A stretch of DNA of 64,000 bases, from positions 4,464,001-4,528,000 of the forward strand of contig NC_067205.1 in the NCBI RefSeq assembly GCF_026262505.1. The letters run 5' to 3'. Below the pieces are notes generated by a model. That model had not been told where the DNA came from. It did not search any database and saw only the letters and a program-made list of their open reading frames with translations. Shown piece after piece: positions 21,470 through 30,786 of the stretch. The stretch comes from Trichomonas vaginalis G3 (Eukaryota > Parabasalia > Trichomonadida > Trichomonadidae). Position 1 is the first letter of the stretch. Each line of letters starts with the position of its first letter. A program made the translations under genes and the position numbers.

Positions 21470-22315
21470 ATGACACTTCAACATCCTGATTCCTGCAAAG
21501 GTGGTAACACAATCCCAGTCGATAAGGATGGCCGCCCATATCACTTCGGCTGCACAGGTGCTGAGATTTCCAACGATTTCCTCATCACAACAGATTACTA
21601 TTTGGCCGAGCAAATTGCTAAGCTCTTTGAAGAGAAGGAACCATTCTGCTTCCGTTCAAACCGTGGCTACACAACATTCACAGGCCATTACAAGGGCAAG
21701 CGCCTCTCCATCTGCGCTTTCGGAATTGGTTTCGCCATGATCGACTTCCTCGTTCGCGAAGTCCGCACAATCACACAGGGCAAGCTCACATTCATCCAAC
21801 TTGGTGCTGCTCCTTCTCCAGCAGGCCACGCAAACGGAACAGCTATCAATGTTAAGGACTGCGTCGCTTACGAACTTGACTTCAACGAATTCGGCGGCAA
21901 CACCGAAACACCATACCGCTTCTTCAAGAAGCCAGTTCCAGCCAACGAGAAATTATTGGCTGCTCTCAACGAAGGTCTCAAGGCTGCTAACATCCCAACA
22001 GTCGAGGGCAGAGTTGCTTCCAACCCATCCTTCGTTTCTGGTGTCAACTCTCCAGCTCTCCCACAATTCGACTTCAAGCAATCAGGATTACTCGCTAAGG
22101 TCGAAGCCGAGCTCGGAAAGATCGATTCCCTCGAAATGGATACATACCCACTTTACTGGACAGCTCTCCGTGAAGTTAACCATCAGATTGAAGCTGCTTG
22201 CGTTACAGTTGTTAACTCCGATGCTAAGGGCAATGCAATGAACATCGAGGAACTCCGCAAGCGCCAGCTCGAAGTTGCCGCTGTTATCCTTGAACAACTC
22301 GGAAAGCTCCAATAA
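21470..22315 (+). CDS. Nucleoside phosphorylase (PNP/UDP family, uridine-phosphorylase-like)
   Basis: An enzyme of nucleoside salvage that splits a nucleoside with phosphate to give base and ribose 1-phosphate; T. vaginalis depends on salvage of purines and pyrimidines. The 281-residue protein shows the PNP_UDP_1 pattern. It has a substrate-entry region (HFGCTGAEISNDFLITTDYY), GHYKGKRLSICAFGIG near 75-90, LTFIQLGAAPSPAGHANGT near 105-123 in the place of the family's glycine-rich phosphate/ribose loop, and a C-terminal helix (IEELRKRQLEVAAVILEQL). LEMDTYPLYWTA near 223 corresponds to the EMET-like ribose-binding motif with Asp replacing Glu. I favour uridine phosphorylase-like over purine-specific, without certainty. 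Codon use is GC-rich like tubulin, implying strong expression. The stop is in TAAA. Confidence 0.85.
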   Translation: MTLQHPDSCKGGNTIPVDKDGRPYHFGCTGAEISNDFLITTDYYLAEQIAKLFEEKEPFCFRSNRGYTTFTGHYKGKRLSICAFGIGFAMIDFLVREVRTITQGKLTFIQLGAAPSPAGHANGTAINVKDCVAYELDFNEFGGNTETPYRFFKKPVPANEKLLAALNEGLKAANIPTVEGRVASNPSFVSGVNSPALPQFDFKQSGLLAKVEAELGKIDSLEMDTYPLYWTALREVNHQIEAACVTVVNSDAKGNAMNIEELRKRQLEVAAVILEQLGKLQ

Positions 22316-22802
22316 ATTTTTTATATTCATCTACGGAAATTAGTTAGTTCTACATGCACTAAACGAACTTTTCGTTTTGCTCATTATACATTAAGAAATA
22401 TTAATACAAAAATCACTTTTTTACATTGTATTTCTAATATTATTCAGATTTTTGTTTGAAATTTTTGAAAATTATCACTAACCCATTGAAACAAAGCGTT
22501 GACAAATTAATTCAAGTTTAAAATTGAGAAAATCTTGCGAATTTCATTCAATTTACAATACAGTTGAATCTATTGTAATTTATATCTTGAATCTTCTAAC
22601 AAAGAGATACCTGATCTACTGATCGGTAAAATCCATTGTTTTTATGCATATAATAATTTTCCCGTAAACTATCAATTTTCTTTTACTAATTCTGAATATT
22701 GCGGAAATAAAAATGAATATTTATCTAAATATCTAATCAATGCATATAATGAGTGATAATATGACAAAGCATATTAAGCAATTTATTAATATGAAAATTG
22801 GC
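22316..22802. other. Intergenic DNA
   Basis: AT-rich spacer between the phosphorylase and the coiled-coil gene, with no features apart from the initiator listed next. Confidence 0.5.
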
Positions 22803-22807
22803 TCATT
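22803..22807 (+). promoter_or_regulatory. Putative Inr of the coiled-coil gene
   Basis: TCATT matches TCA(+1)Y(T/A), with A+1 at 22805 and a 17 nt leader before the ATG at 22822. Confidence 0.5.
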
Positions 22808-22821
22808 TCTCGTGAGTGAAA

Positions 22822-25800
22822 ATGGATGATGTAATATCGTTAACACAAGATTCCGATATTACAGAGCTAAAAACTAAATATGTGCATCTCTCCAAAATGT
22901 ATGAAGATACCCAGAAAAATAGTAAAATGCTTGAAGATGAATTACAATCAACAAAGCAAAAATTAAAAGTTACAGAAAGCCAATTATCTCGTTCTCCTAA
23001 ATGGTCACCATCACAAAAACACGAATCAGAACTACAATTCCTAAAAGCTCGTCACCAAGCAGAATTAGATTCATTAAATACGAAATTATTTGAAAAGGAT
23101 CAAGAAATTGACGATTTAAAGCGTAAGTGCTGCACAAATAATCCAGATATTACATCATTTATTACTTTCGCCACTAAATCAATTCAACTCGCGATCGAAA
23201 AAGGAATAACGAACGATCAAAAAGACTTAATTAGCCAATTTGAAATAACATTACACGACTTTCAGAGTTTTCTGACACAAGCATCCTCTTTACAGCGATT
23301 TTTCCAAACAATGAGATCATTAATCAAAGTTTTGGTCGATACAAACGTTGTATTGAATACACAGAAGCAAGAAAGAGAAGCATCACAAATATTTACTCTC
23401 CAAAAGAAGCTTACGTCATTAAAAACTGATCAAGAATCTAAAACAACAGAAATTGAAGACTTAAAACAAACAAATCAAAAATTATTGATCTCTGTATCAC
23501 AACTGAGAGACCAATTAAGTATTACATCAGCGGAACTAGACTCATACAAGAACCAAGCCAATCTACAAACAACAACATTGAATGAATTGTTGCAAAAAAT
23601 GAAGATTTTTTCATCACCTTCTAAATTCCAGATTTCTAATGATTTCTTTGAGATTTATAAGAAAGTTGATTCATCAGTTTCAAGATTACTTAGGATAAAA
23701 GAAGAGAATGATACTTATAAATCAGTTTTCACAGATTTCATCGAAAAATCTTTGGGAATCAAAACTGCAGCGTTTTCTGACAAAGTTTTTGAAAAAGTAA
23801 CGGAAAAAATGAACAACCAAGCATCAACATTGATAGAGTTATCAAAGACATTTAGTGTAGATTACACAACTAATGAACAATTGATAAGAGATGTGAAAGA
23901 AATTAAAAATAATTTGAATTTGACAAAAAGTAAGACAGAAAAGGAAAATGATCAATTAACAAGAGTTGTTAAAGACTATACTGAACAAATATCTGATTTC
24001 CAGTCTAAAATTACAAAAATGGAATCAGATCTCAAAGATTTACAACTTAAAAATGAAAATTTGACAAATCAAAACAACTTATTAACACATCAAAGAGAAA
24101 TATCATTACAGAAAGACGAGAAACAACAAAAAGATTTCCAAGAGAAAGAGAAAAGTTATCAAAAACAATTAGAAAACTTGAATTTGGTTATTTCTAAATC
24201 TAAAAGCGATATCGAAAAGAATCAAATACAAATCAAAGAACTAAATGATACAATAGAAACACAAACATCTAAAAATGAACAGTGTAACCAAATAATAAAT
24301 AATTTGTCAGACGATAACAAAAAACTGACAAAACAAATTCAAGAATTTGTTATTAAAAACAACCAACAAATGGACACTTTAGCACAGAACAAGATAACAA
24401 TAGAGACACAAAACAAAGAGATAGAAGTTCTTAAAGTATTCAAAGATGAAAGCGAAAAAGTTACAGAAGAAAACAATGAATTAAAACTTCAATTAGAAAG
24501 TGTTGAAAAAGAAAACAAAAACATCAAAACACAAAACATGAAATATAAGAATTTACTTGACCAATTCACAAATAAAGTAAAAACAAACAAAACACAAATC
24601 AATGATTTATCAAATGAAAACAAATCATTGAAGAATAAATTAGATACAACAACAAATGACTTAAATACAATGAGTGTTAATTATCAATCAATACTACAAA
24701 ATGTAAGTGAAACAACAAAAGAATTGAATCTTTTGAAAGAAGAAAATACGAATTTGAAACAAAATTTGTTCAATTTGACAAATAAAAACAAAAATAATGA
24801 GAATTTAATTGAAAATCTAAAGAATCAAGTAGAAATTGCTTCATCAACAATAGCTAAACTCAATACTGAGAAAGAACAACTTTTGTTGCAGTTAAATTCT
24901 TCCCAAAACAATGAGAAAAATATTTCATCAAATTTACAAAATTTACAAAAAGAAATTGAAAAAACAAAATCACTAAATAATGAATTAAATGAAAGGATAT
25001 CAAACATGACAAATGAAATGTTGAAATTACATGAATCTGATGCACAAGGACAAATAGCAATTGAAGAACTGAAAACAACAAAAGATAATAATAAAAAACT
25101 TTCTGAACAAATACAAAACAAAAATGATGAAATTTCTAAGTTAAATGCTGATTTATTAAACATTAAATCAGAAATTTCGAAGTTATCAGATGTAATAAAC
25201 AAAGTAACAAATGAAAATCAACAACTTAAGAATGATATTGAACAACGAGATATTTTTATTACTAATCTTAAGGATAAGAAGAAAGAAAGCAATCTCTTGG
25301 AAAAGAAATTAAATGAAGCAACATTTCAACTTGAAGATACAAAGGAAAGATTAAGAAAAGTGACACTTCAATTTGATGAAATGTCAAAAGTAAGAAATAA
25401 AGAAATACAAGACAGCCAAACAATGATAGCTAAATTAACAAAGATATTAGATAAAAGACAAAACAAACTTTCACAATTAAAGCAACTACTTAAACAAACT
25501 ATAAATGAAAACAATAAATTACAAAATCATATTCAAATTATTGAAAAAGAAAACCAAAATAATTTTGAAAAAATACAAAAATTACAAAGCTCCACAGTTT
25601 CTTCTAGTGATTATGAAGATGTTAAACAAAGATTAATGCAAACACAAACAGAACTGAATAAAAAAGAAAAGGATATTTTATCAAAAGAAAGAGAAATTTC
25701 GAAATCATCAAAACAAAGCAGAATAATTGAAAATCAATTGAAAAACTTGGAAAATTGCAAATCAATTGTAGGAAGAATTAATTCCATTTGTTTGTCATCA

Positions 25801-26217
25801 TCAAGATTATCATTAGATAGTGTTATTAATGAACTCCAACCTTTGTTCGATTTGTTTTCTTATCCTTCAGATTACAAATTAAACACAAAACTAAATTTGA
25901 GTTTAATTTCAAGGCAAATCTTTTCTAATTATGGAGAAAATGGAGAATTATTCACTAAACAGCACAGACAAATGCTACAACAAGTAATGAATAAACTTCT
26001 TCAATTCCCAACCAATTCTGCTTTCCCTCATAAAGGAGAATCTCTTATTGATAAATTAAATTCAATGAATTTGATAGTTGATGAAGTAAGACAACAATTT
26101 GATGCAATGGAAAAGAATCAAAATAGATTAGATGCTATTGTTTCTTCACAGCACAGTGCAATTGTGAAGATGAATCAGTACATGAAAAGTCCATTACCTT
26201 CGCCAATGAAGAATTAG
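22822..26217 (+). CDS. Long coiled-coil protein (1131 aa)
   Basis: Starts MDDVISLTQDSDITELKTKY; a GTG six bases upstream keeps the frame open but is not a eukaryotic start. Nearly the whole protein is heptad-patterned Lys/Glu/Gln/Asn-rich coiled coil, with short breaks near 95-190 (ITSFITFATKSIQ region) and near 255-330. The last 150 residues are less coiled and more Ser/Leu-rich (SRLSLDSVINELQPLF, LLQFPTNSAFPHKG). Proteins of this form in trichomonads are usually labelled viral A-type inclusion-like, golgin-like or cytoskeletal, but those labels reflect composition rather than ancestry. A role in tethering or scaffold structures is only an inference. No membrane span or C-terminal GRIP domain is seen. 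Confidence 0.85.
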   Translation: MDDVISLTQDSDITELKTKYVHLSKMYEDTQKNSKMLEDELQSTKQKLKVTESQLSRSPKWSPSQKHESELQFLKARHQAELDSLNTKLFEKDQEIDDLKRKCCTNNPDITSFITFATKSIQLAIEKGITNDQKDLISQFEITLHDFQSFLTQASSLQRFFQTMRSLIKVLVDTNVVLNTQKQEREASQIFTLQKKLTSLKTDQESKTTEIEDLKQTNQKLLISVSQLRDQLSITSAELDSYKNQANLQTTTLNELLQKMKIFSSPSKFQISNDFFEIYKKVDSSVSRLLRIKEENDTYKSVFTDFIEKSLGIKTAAFSDKVFEKVTEKMNNQASTLIELSKTFSVDYTTNEQLIRDVKEIKNNLNLTKSKTEKENDQLTRVVKDYTEQISDFQSKITKMESDLKDLQLKNENLTNQNNLLTHQREISLQKDEKQQKDFQEKEKSYQKQLENLNLVISKSKSDIEKNQIQIKELNDTIETQTSKNEQCNQIINNLSDDNKKLTKQIQEFVIKNNQQMDTLAQNKITIETQNKEIEVLKVFKDESEKVTEENNELKLQLESVEKENKNIKTQNMKYKNLLDQFTNKVKTNKTQINDLSNENKSLKNKLDTTTNDLNTMSVNYQSILQNVSETTKELNLLKEENTNLKQNLFNLTNKNKNNENLIENLKNQVEIASSTIAKLNTEKEQLLLQLNSSQNNEKNISSNLQNLQKEIEKTKSLNNELNERISNMTNEMLKLHESDAQGQIAIEELKTTKDNNKKLSEQIQNKNDEISKLNADLLNIKSEISKLSDVINKVTNENQQLKNDIEQRDIFITNLKDKKKESNLLEKKLNEATFQLEDTKERLRKVTLQFDEMSKVRNKEIQDSQTMIAKLTKILDKRQNKLSQLKQLLKQTINENNKLQNHIQIIEKENQNNFEKIQKLQSSTVSSSDYEDVKQRLMQTQTELNKKEKDILSKEREISKSSKQSRIIENQLKNLENCKSIVGRINSICLSSSRLSLDSVINELQPLFDLFSYPSDYKLNTKLNLSLISRQIFSNYGENGELFTKQHRQMLQQVMNKLLQFPTNSAFPHKGESLIDKLNSMNLIVDEVRQQFDAMEKNQNRLDAIVSSQHSAIVKMNQYMKSPLPSPMKN

Positions 26218-27467
26218 TCTATTTTATTATAAAAATTATGTTATTTGTATCTTATATTATTTCTAATCGAGAAGTTTTAAATAAATTGTGTAATATTGAA
26301 TTTTTCGATTAAATGATTGCATAAATTTTTGTGATTGACAATTTGATTTATGTTCAGTTAGGAAAATTAATAAATGTAATAAATGCAAATATAGTAATTC
26401 CCATATCACTGCTCAGATTCTATTTTATTTTATAATGACTTCTATGTCTTATCTAATTTTTATTTATGAAAAATCATGCTAATAAGAAAAATTCAAAAAT
26501 AAAATATTGTCTAAGTTATCGAAAAACATTTAATAATTTTTCCGTATTTTGAATAAATAACTTTCAAAAATTGAATTAAAACGTATTTATAAAAAGACAA
26601 ATTTCGCGAGAATAAAAATATGTTATTACATACCGAGTCGCATTCAATATTATCAGTATGGTTTACTGCAAGATAGTTTTCATGATTATTTGTCAAAAAT
26701 ATTTAGGTTTTGTGATTACAATTTCTAAATCCGTCATTAAAATCTGATAATATATATATAAATATCTCTTAAACAACTTTTCCTTTATATTTATTTATTT
26801 CATAATTCGTTTTATTTTACATTGATCAATTGAATTTTTCTTTTTCGCAATTTACTTCAGAACGCTTATTAAATTAAACATATATAGGACAATAGATATC
26901 AATTATCTTAATGGATGTGCAATCGGACTCATATGATGTAAAATTTTATTCCTGGAGTAAAAAAGCTGCTCTATAACATTCCTTATTAATCTTATCTTTT
27001 GAGTAAATTGAGGATAAATATCGTCGAAAATAATTTATTGAAAACAATCTTTTGATTATATTTTCTGAGGATCGAAGTTTACAGCAAATCAAAGTTGCAA
27101 TATTTAAACTGTGTAACAAACTACTATCAGAATTTAAAACTATAAAATAATATACATAAAATTTTTAATTCAATTTCAATTGAAAACAAAATTGATGGTT
27201 TTATCATTTTGAAAGAAATTTCTATAAATGTTAAACATGTCATTACTCTTAATGCAGTATGCAGTTCATATTCAATTGAAATAAGAACTGTATTTCGTTC
27301 TCACAAAATTGAATTAACAAATTGAATAAGATTTTAAAAAGTAATTTACAATGAAACAATATGCAATATATACATAATTCATTTTTATCAGAATTTTTAA
27401 CAAAACACGTTATCAAAGCAACACATTCAAAATTGTTTCATAATGACTCAAAAGATCAACAACGATC
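26218..27467. other. Intergenic DNA 3' of the coiled-coil gene
   Basis: 1.25 kb of AT-rich DNA with no supported gene. A 61-codon minus frame (26511-26696) looks fortuitous. Near its end, TTTCATAATG (27438-27445) could be an Inr with an ATG, just before the transposon at 27468. Confidence 0.5.
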
Positions 27468-28516
27468 TTAAGGGTGCACCCGTATGTACGTTTATTTGAG
27501 AGGAGGAGGATTACCCTCTCAATTTTGAGGGATTCGTTAGTTTATTTTCTCGATGAATATGCAATAAAATTTGATTTTTACCTTATCAATATACTTCATA
27601 TAATATACACATGTTCATGTAAAAACTTTTTTCCAAAATCCTCAGGAAATAAGGGATTTTTGAATTTTAAGAATTTTTTTCGAATTTTTTCGAAAAAAAG
27701 ATATTTTCAGAACAGCCTTAACGGCTAAGATTTAGGAACAATGTTAAGTATCAAAAAGAAAGGAGGTCTGATATAGACAACATATATCGTTGAAGGTTGA
27801 AAAAATCTCTAATATTTGAGCCCAAAATTTCAAATTTTAATTTTTTGAAAAAAGAGGCCACCCGTATGTACGTTTATTTGAGAGGAGGAGGATTATATTT
27901 TTGAAAGGGTGAACCATTATGAATATGTTAATTATATAATAATATGTATTATTATAAAAAAGAAAAAATAAAGAACGTTAAAATTTTTCTTTCTTGATTT
28001 TTTACAAAATCTACTTAGAATTATGCAAAATATGACTAAATAATTATAAATTTCAAGTTAAATTTTAATTTTGATAAATAATTTAAATTTCAAAATATCA
28101 AGTTCAGTTCGACTATGTATGTAGTAATTCCTCAATAAAGTGCCAAAACCCTATTAAAAGATATGAACATTTTCAACATTTTAATGTTTTTATTTAAAAA
28201 TTTGTTGGAATATGAGCTTCAAACAATTATTATGTAAATAAAAATAATTAAATATATGTATTTATTCGTATTACAACCGTAGTAAGTCGATTCTTCCTTT
28301 CTTCTACTGAGTTTTGAATTTGATTTCGAATTGTAAAGAGATTCAAAGGGAAAATACTAGCGGATAAAAACTACCTCCATGAAAGGGTCATAATGGACTC
28401 AAGTTGTATTTTTTGATATTTTTTGCTTTTCGAGCCTAAATAGGTAGCCAAGAAAATGCCTAAAAATAAGGTTCTAAATTCTGAAGTTTACATGATCCTC
28501 TCGTGTGCACCCTTAA
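27468..28516 (-). mobile_element. 1.04 kb TTAA-flanked non-autonomous DNA transposon (Kolobok- or piggyBac-like)
   Basis: The element (27472-28512) has termini GGGTGCAC and its complement, each bordered by TTAA (27468-27471, 28513-28516). A 36 bp sequence starting CACCCGTATGTACG occurs twice inside, at about 27477-27512 and 27859-27896. No transposase or ATG-initiated frame of note is present. The strand is given relative to the second copy at 35114-60283, which lies in the opposite orientation and is near identical apart from the large insertion it carries. TTAA duplications with purine-rich starts fit Kolobok elements; piggyBac also uses TTAA. The high similarity of the two copies implies recent movement. 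Confidence 0.75.
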
Positions 28517-28518
28517 CT

Positions 28519-29622
28519 ATGATGCAATTACAAGATATTGCCAGAACTACTTTGACAAATGCAATCCAATCACAAATGATGAATCAAATAAACTATGTTC
28601 CAATGAACTTGTTTGAATTAACAATTTCACATGCCATTATTTTAGTTAAGGAATGCAAGAGGATTTCAATGACAATTGAGGCATGCAACATTTTCAAGAG
28701 TGCCAATGTTCAAAATACACAAGCAAACCCAAGAGTTGTTCAATTGGTCAAAGCCATTGAAATGATTCTTGAAGCACCTTCTACAAAGTCAATATTTGAG
28801 ATGATTGACTCTATTTTCAAACAAAATGCTATCATTAACGAAGAAAATCTGAATGTAATTTCAGAAAATGAGAAATTAAGAAGAAAAGTACACAAGAAGA
28901 CAGAGAAACTTGAGAAAGCAGAGCATACAATCAATAATCTCTCCCAGATCTTGAGTGACATCCAATCTCAAGAACATGAAGAACTTAGAAATAGATTATT
29001 GTTCCAAACAAGAGAAATCCAAGAACAGAGAGACCTTATCAATAGACTTGAAAGCGAAAAAGCTAATAATCCTAACAATAAATCGTCAAAGAATTCTACT
29101 AACCAAAACGTCAAAGCATTAAAGAAAATGAAGAAGAGCAGTAAGGATTTTGATAAAATCTATGACTTGATATCCAAATGCGTGACAGAAAAAGACAAAG
29201 AAGCAATTAAATATGCAATTGAGCACGAATATCATCAAGTTTCAAAAGATGGTAGTGATATAATGATACAAGCTGCAGGAAGTAACAATTTCCTACTTTG
29301 CAAGATGCTTCATGAATGTGGAGCAGATGCAAATTCGAAGGACTCAGGAAACTGGACAGTTCTTCATAAATTTGCAGAGAAAGGTAACATTGATGCAATT
29401 AGATACTTCTCTGTCTTTGTTGATGTCAATGCAACAAATCGATTAAATTGGACACCATTACATTATGCAGCTTTCTATGATTTCCCACAAATTGTTGAAT
29501 ATCTTTGTTCATTCCCTCAGATTCATGTGAATGAAACAGATAACAGTGGTGCAACACCATTAAGATTTGCTAAATCAGATCAGGTGAAGAAGATTCTTAG
29601 ATCCCATGGGGCCACCGCCTAA
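28519..29622 (+). CDS. Ankyrin-repeat protein with coiled coil
   Basis: From the ATG at 28519 the product is 367 residues. It has an alpha-helical N-terminal part (about 1-115), a coiled coil (about 120-185: NEKLRRKVHKKTEKLEKAEH), a Lys/Ser/Asn linker, and three to four ankyrin repeats at the C-terminus (DIMIQAAGSNNFLLCKMLHE, TVLHKFAEKGNIDAIRYF, TPLHYAAFYDFPQIVEYL, TPLRFAKSDQVKKIL). Ankyrin proteins are hugely expanded in trichomonads and usually act as protein-binding scaffolds. The frame extends upstream to 28456, but those 21 codons belong to the transposon end. The gene thus begins three bases after the inserted element and has been cut off from whatever promoter lay upstream. Stop in TAAA. 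Confidence 0.75.
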   Translation: MMQLQDIARTTLTNAIQSQMMNQINYVPMNLFELTISHAIILVKECKRISMTIEACNIFKSANVQNTQANPRVVQLVKAIEMILEAPSTKSIFEMIDSIFKQNAIINEENLNVISENEKLRRKVHKKTEKLEKAEHTINNLSQILSDIQSQEHEELRNRLLFQTREIQEQRDLINRLESEKANNPNNKSSKNSTNQNVKALKKMKKSSKDFDKIYDLISKCVTEKDKEAIKYAIEHEYHQVSKDGSDIMIQAAGSNNFLLCKMLHECGADANSKDSGNWTVLHKFAEKGNIDAIRYFSVFVDVNATNRLNWTPLHYAAFYDFPQIVEYLCSFPQIHVNETDNSGATPLRFAKSDQVKKILRSHGATA

Positions 29623-29820
29623 ACTAATAAAATCTATATGTTGTCGTCTTTTAAATTAATTTGATTTTATTTTTACCCCTCCATTTTTAACTATCCTTCG
29701 TTTGTAAAAACATTTCATCATAGAATACACATATTGCTTCTTATTCGAATGAAAATATTTTTCATTTTTCACTTGGATTTCGGAAATATTTCAATACATC
29801 GTTGTAAAGATCAGAAATTT

Positions 29821-29851
29821 TAATATGGCCGGATTGATTCTGGCCATATTA
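29821..29851. repeat. Small inverted repeat
   Basis: TAATATGGCC (29821-29830) pairs perfectly with 29842-29851 around an 11 nt loop, 36 bp before the ATG of the next gene. It could act as a binding site or a leader structure; it is short enough that chance is not excluded. Confidence 0.5.
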
Positions 29852-29886
29852 TTTCATGAACTGAGAGAATTATTCAATACAAATAA

Positions 29887-30786
29887 ATGATATCATCACT
29901 TAAATATGATATGATTTTCAAAGATTTTGTTTACACAGATTTTAAAGCAAATTTCGAAGTTGATCAAACTAATTATTATTCAAACAGTTCATTATATGAC
30001 GAATATGAAATCAATAACTGCCATTTCAAAGGATATTCTAATGAAAATGATTACAATATCAACATTTTTAACTCAGACAAAGTTGAACATGAAGTTTCAT
30101 ATGAACTCATAATACATTATGATAATAATAAATATCATATTTCACATGATGATTGTATTCTTACAATATATAACGAAACACACACTAAAGTCATCACGAT
30201 TAACGATGAAAACACATATTTTGAAGAAAATGAATCTTTTATTCTTATTAAATTATATCAACAAAACATATTACCAAAAACATCACATAATTTTACATTT
30301 ATCAAGTCAATTCAAACATACACAAAATATCCATCTATGAAAGTTATCATTTCAAATCATAGTATTTCACGAATTTACTCTGAATATTTTGTTGCAATCC
30401 ATGGATTTATTGAACATCCTGTTATTTCTAATCACACATATGAATTACATTATTACTTTGAACGAAATAATCAACATCAACAATACAACATATTTAATTC
30501 AGAATATATCAACATTCATCCAAATTCTTCATTTTCACACTACATTCGACTTGACAACAAACTAAATAACAAATCTTTTTCAATTTCATTTGTTTTTATT
30601 GATCAACATCAACATATATATAGCTCAGAAACACATTATAATTTTACTCTCAATAAATCATTAAATATCAAAAGGAAATTACATGCTGGCGATCAGGAAC
30701 CTAATCCATTTACTGCAACATATAATAAAATTATTCCAATATTATTTGCAACTGTTTCATCATTGATCTCAATCTTCTTTGCATGA
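29887..30786 (+). CDS. Hypothetical Asn/His/Tyr-rich protein with C-terminal membrane segment
   Basis: 299 residues. I do not recognise the family. The body is rich in Asn, His, Tyr and Ser with beta-strand-like alternation and several N-x-S/T sites (NSS, NET, NHT, NFT). The last 20 residues (IIPILFATVSSLISIFFA) are hydrophobic and end the protein, as in tail-anchored or GPI-like proteins. No N-terminal signal peptide is visible, so the true 5' end may be missing. The stop abuts the 3' end of the opposite-strand pseudogene, which loses similarity at about the same point. A truncated copy of a longer surface-protein gene is a fair alternative. Confidence 0.5.
   Translation: MISSLKYDMIFKDFVYTDFKANFEVDQTNYYSNSSLYDEYEINNCHFKGYSNENDYNINIFNSDKVEHEVSYELIIHYDNNKYHISHDDCILTIYNETHTKVITINDENTYFEENESFILIKLYQQNILPKTSHNFTFIKSIQTYTKYPSMKVIISNHSISRIYSEYFVAIHGFIEHPVISNHTYELHYYFERNNQHQQYNIFNSEYINIHPNSSFSHYIRLDNKLNNKSFSISFVFIDQHQHIYSSETHYNFTLNKSLNIKRKLHAGDQEPNPFTATYNKIIPILFATVSSLISIFFA

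Noticed and set aside
21501-22241. Offset frames inside the nucleoside phosphorylase gene
   Set aside because: Ser/Thr-rich shadow reading caused by codon bias of the real gene.
27474-27728. 84-codon frame at the end of the TTAA element, also present at 60017-60277
   Set aside because: It begins with GTG, lies in the transposon terminus, and its recurrence only reflects the second copy of the element.
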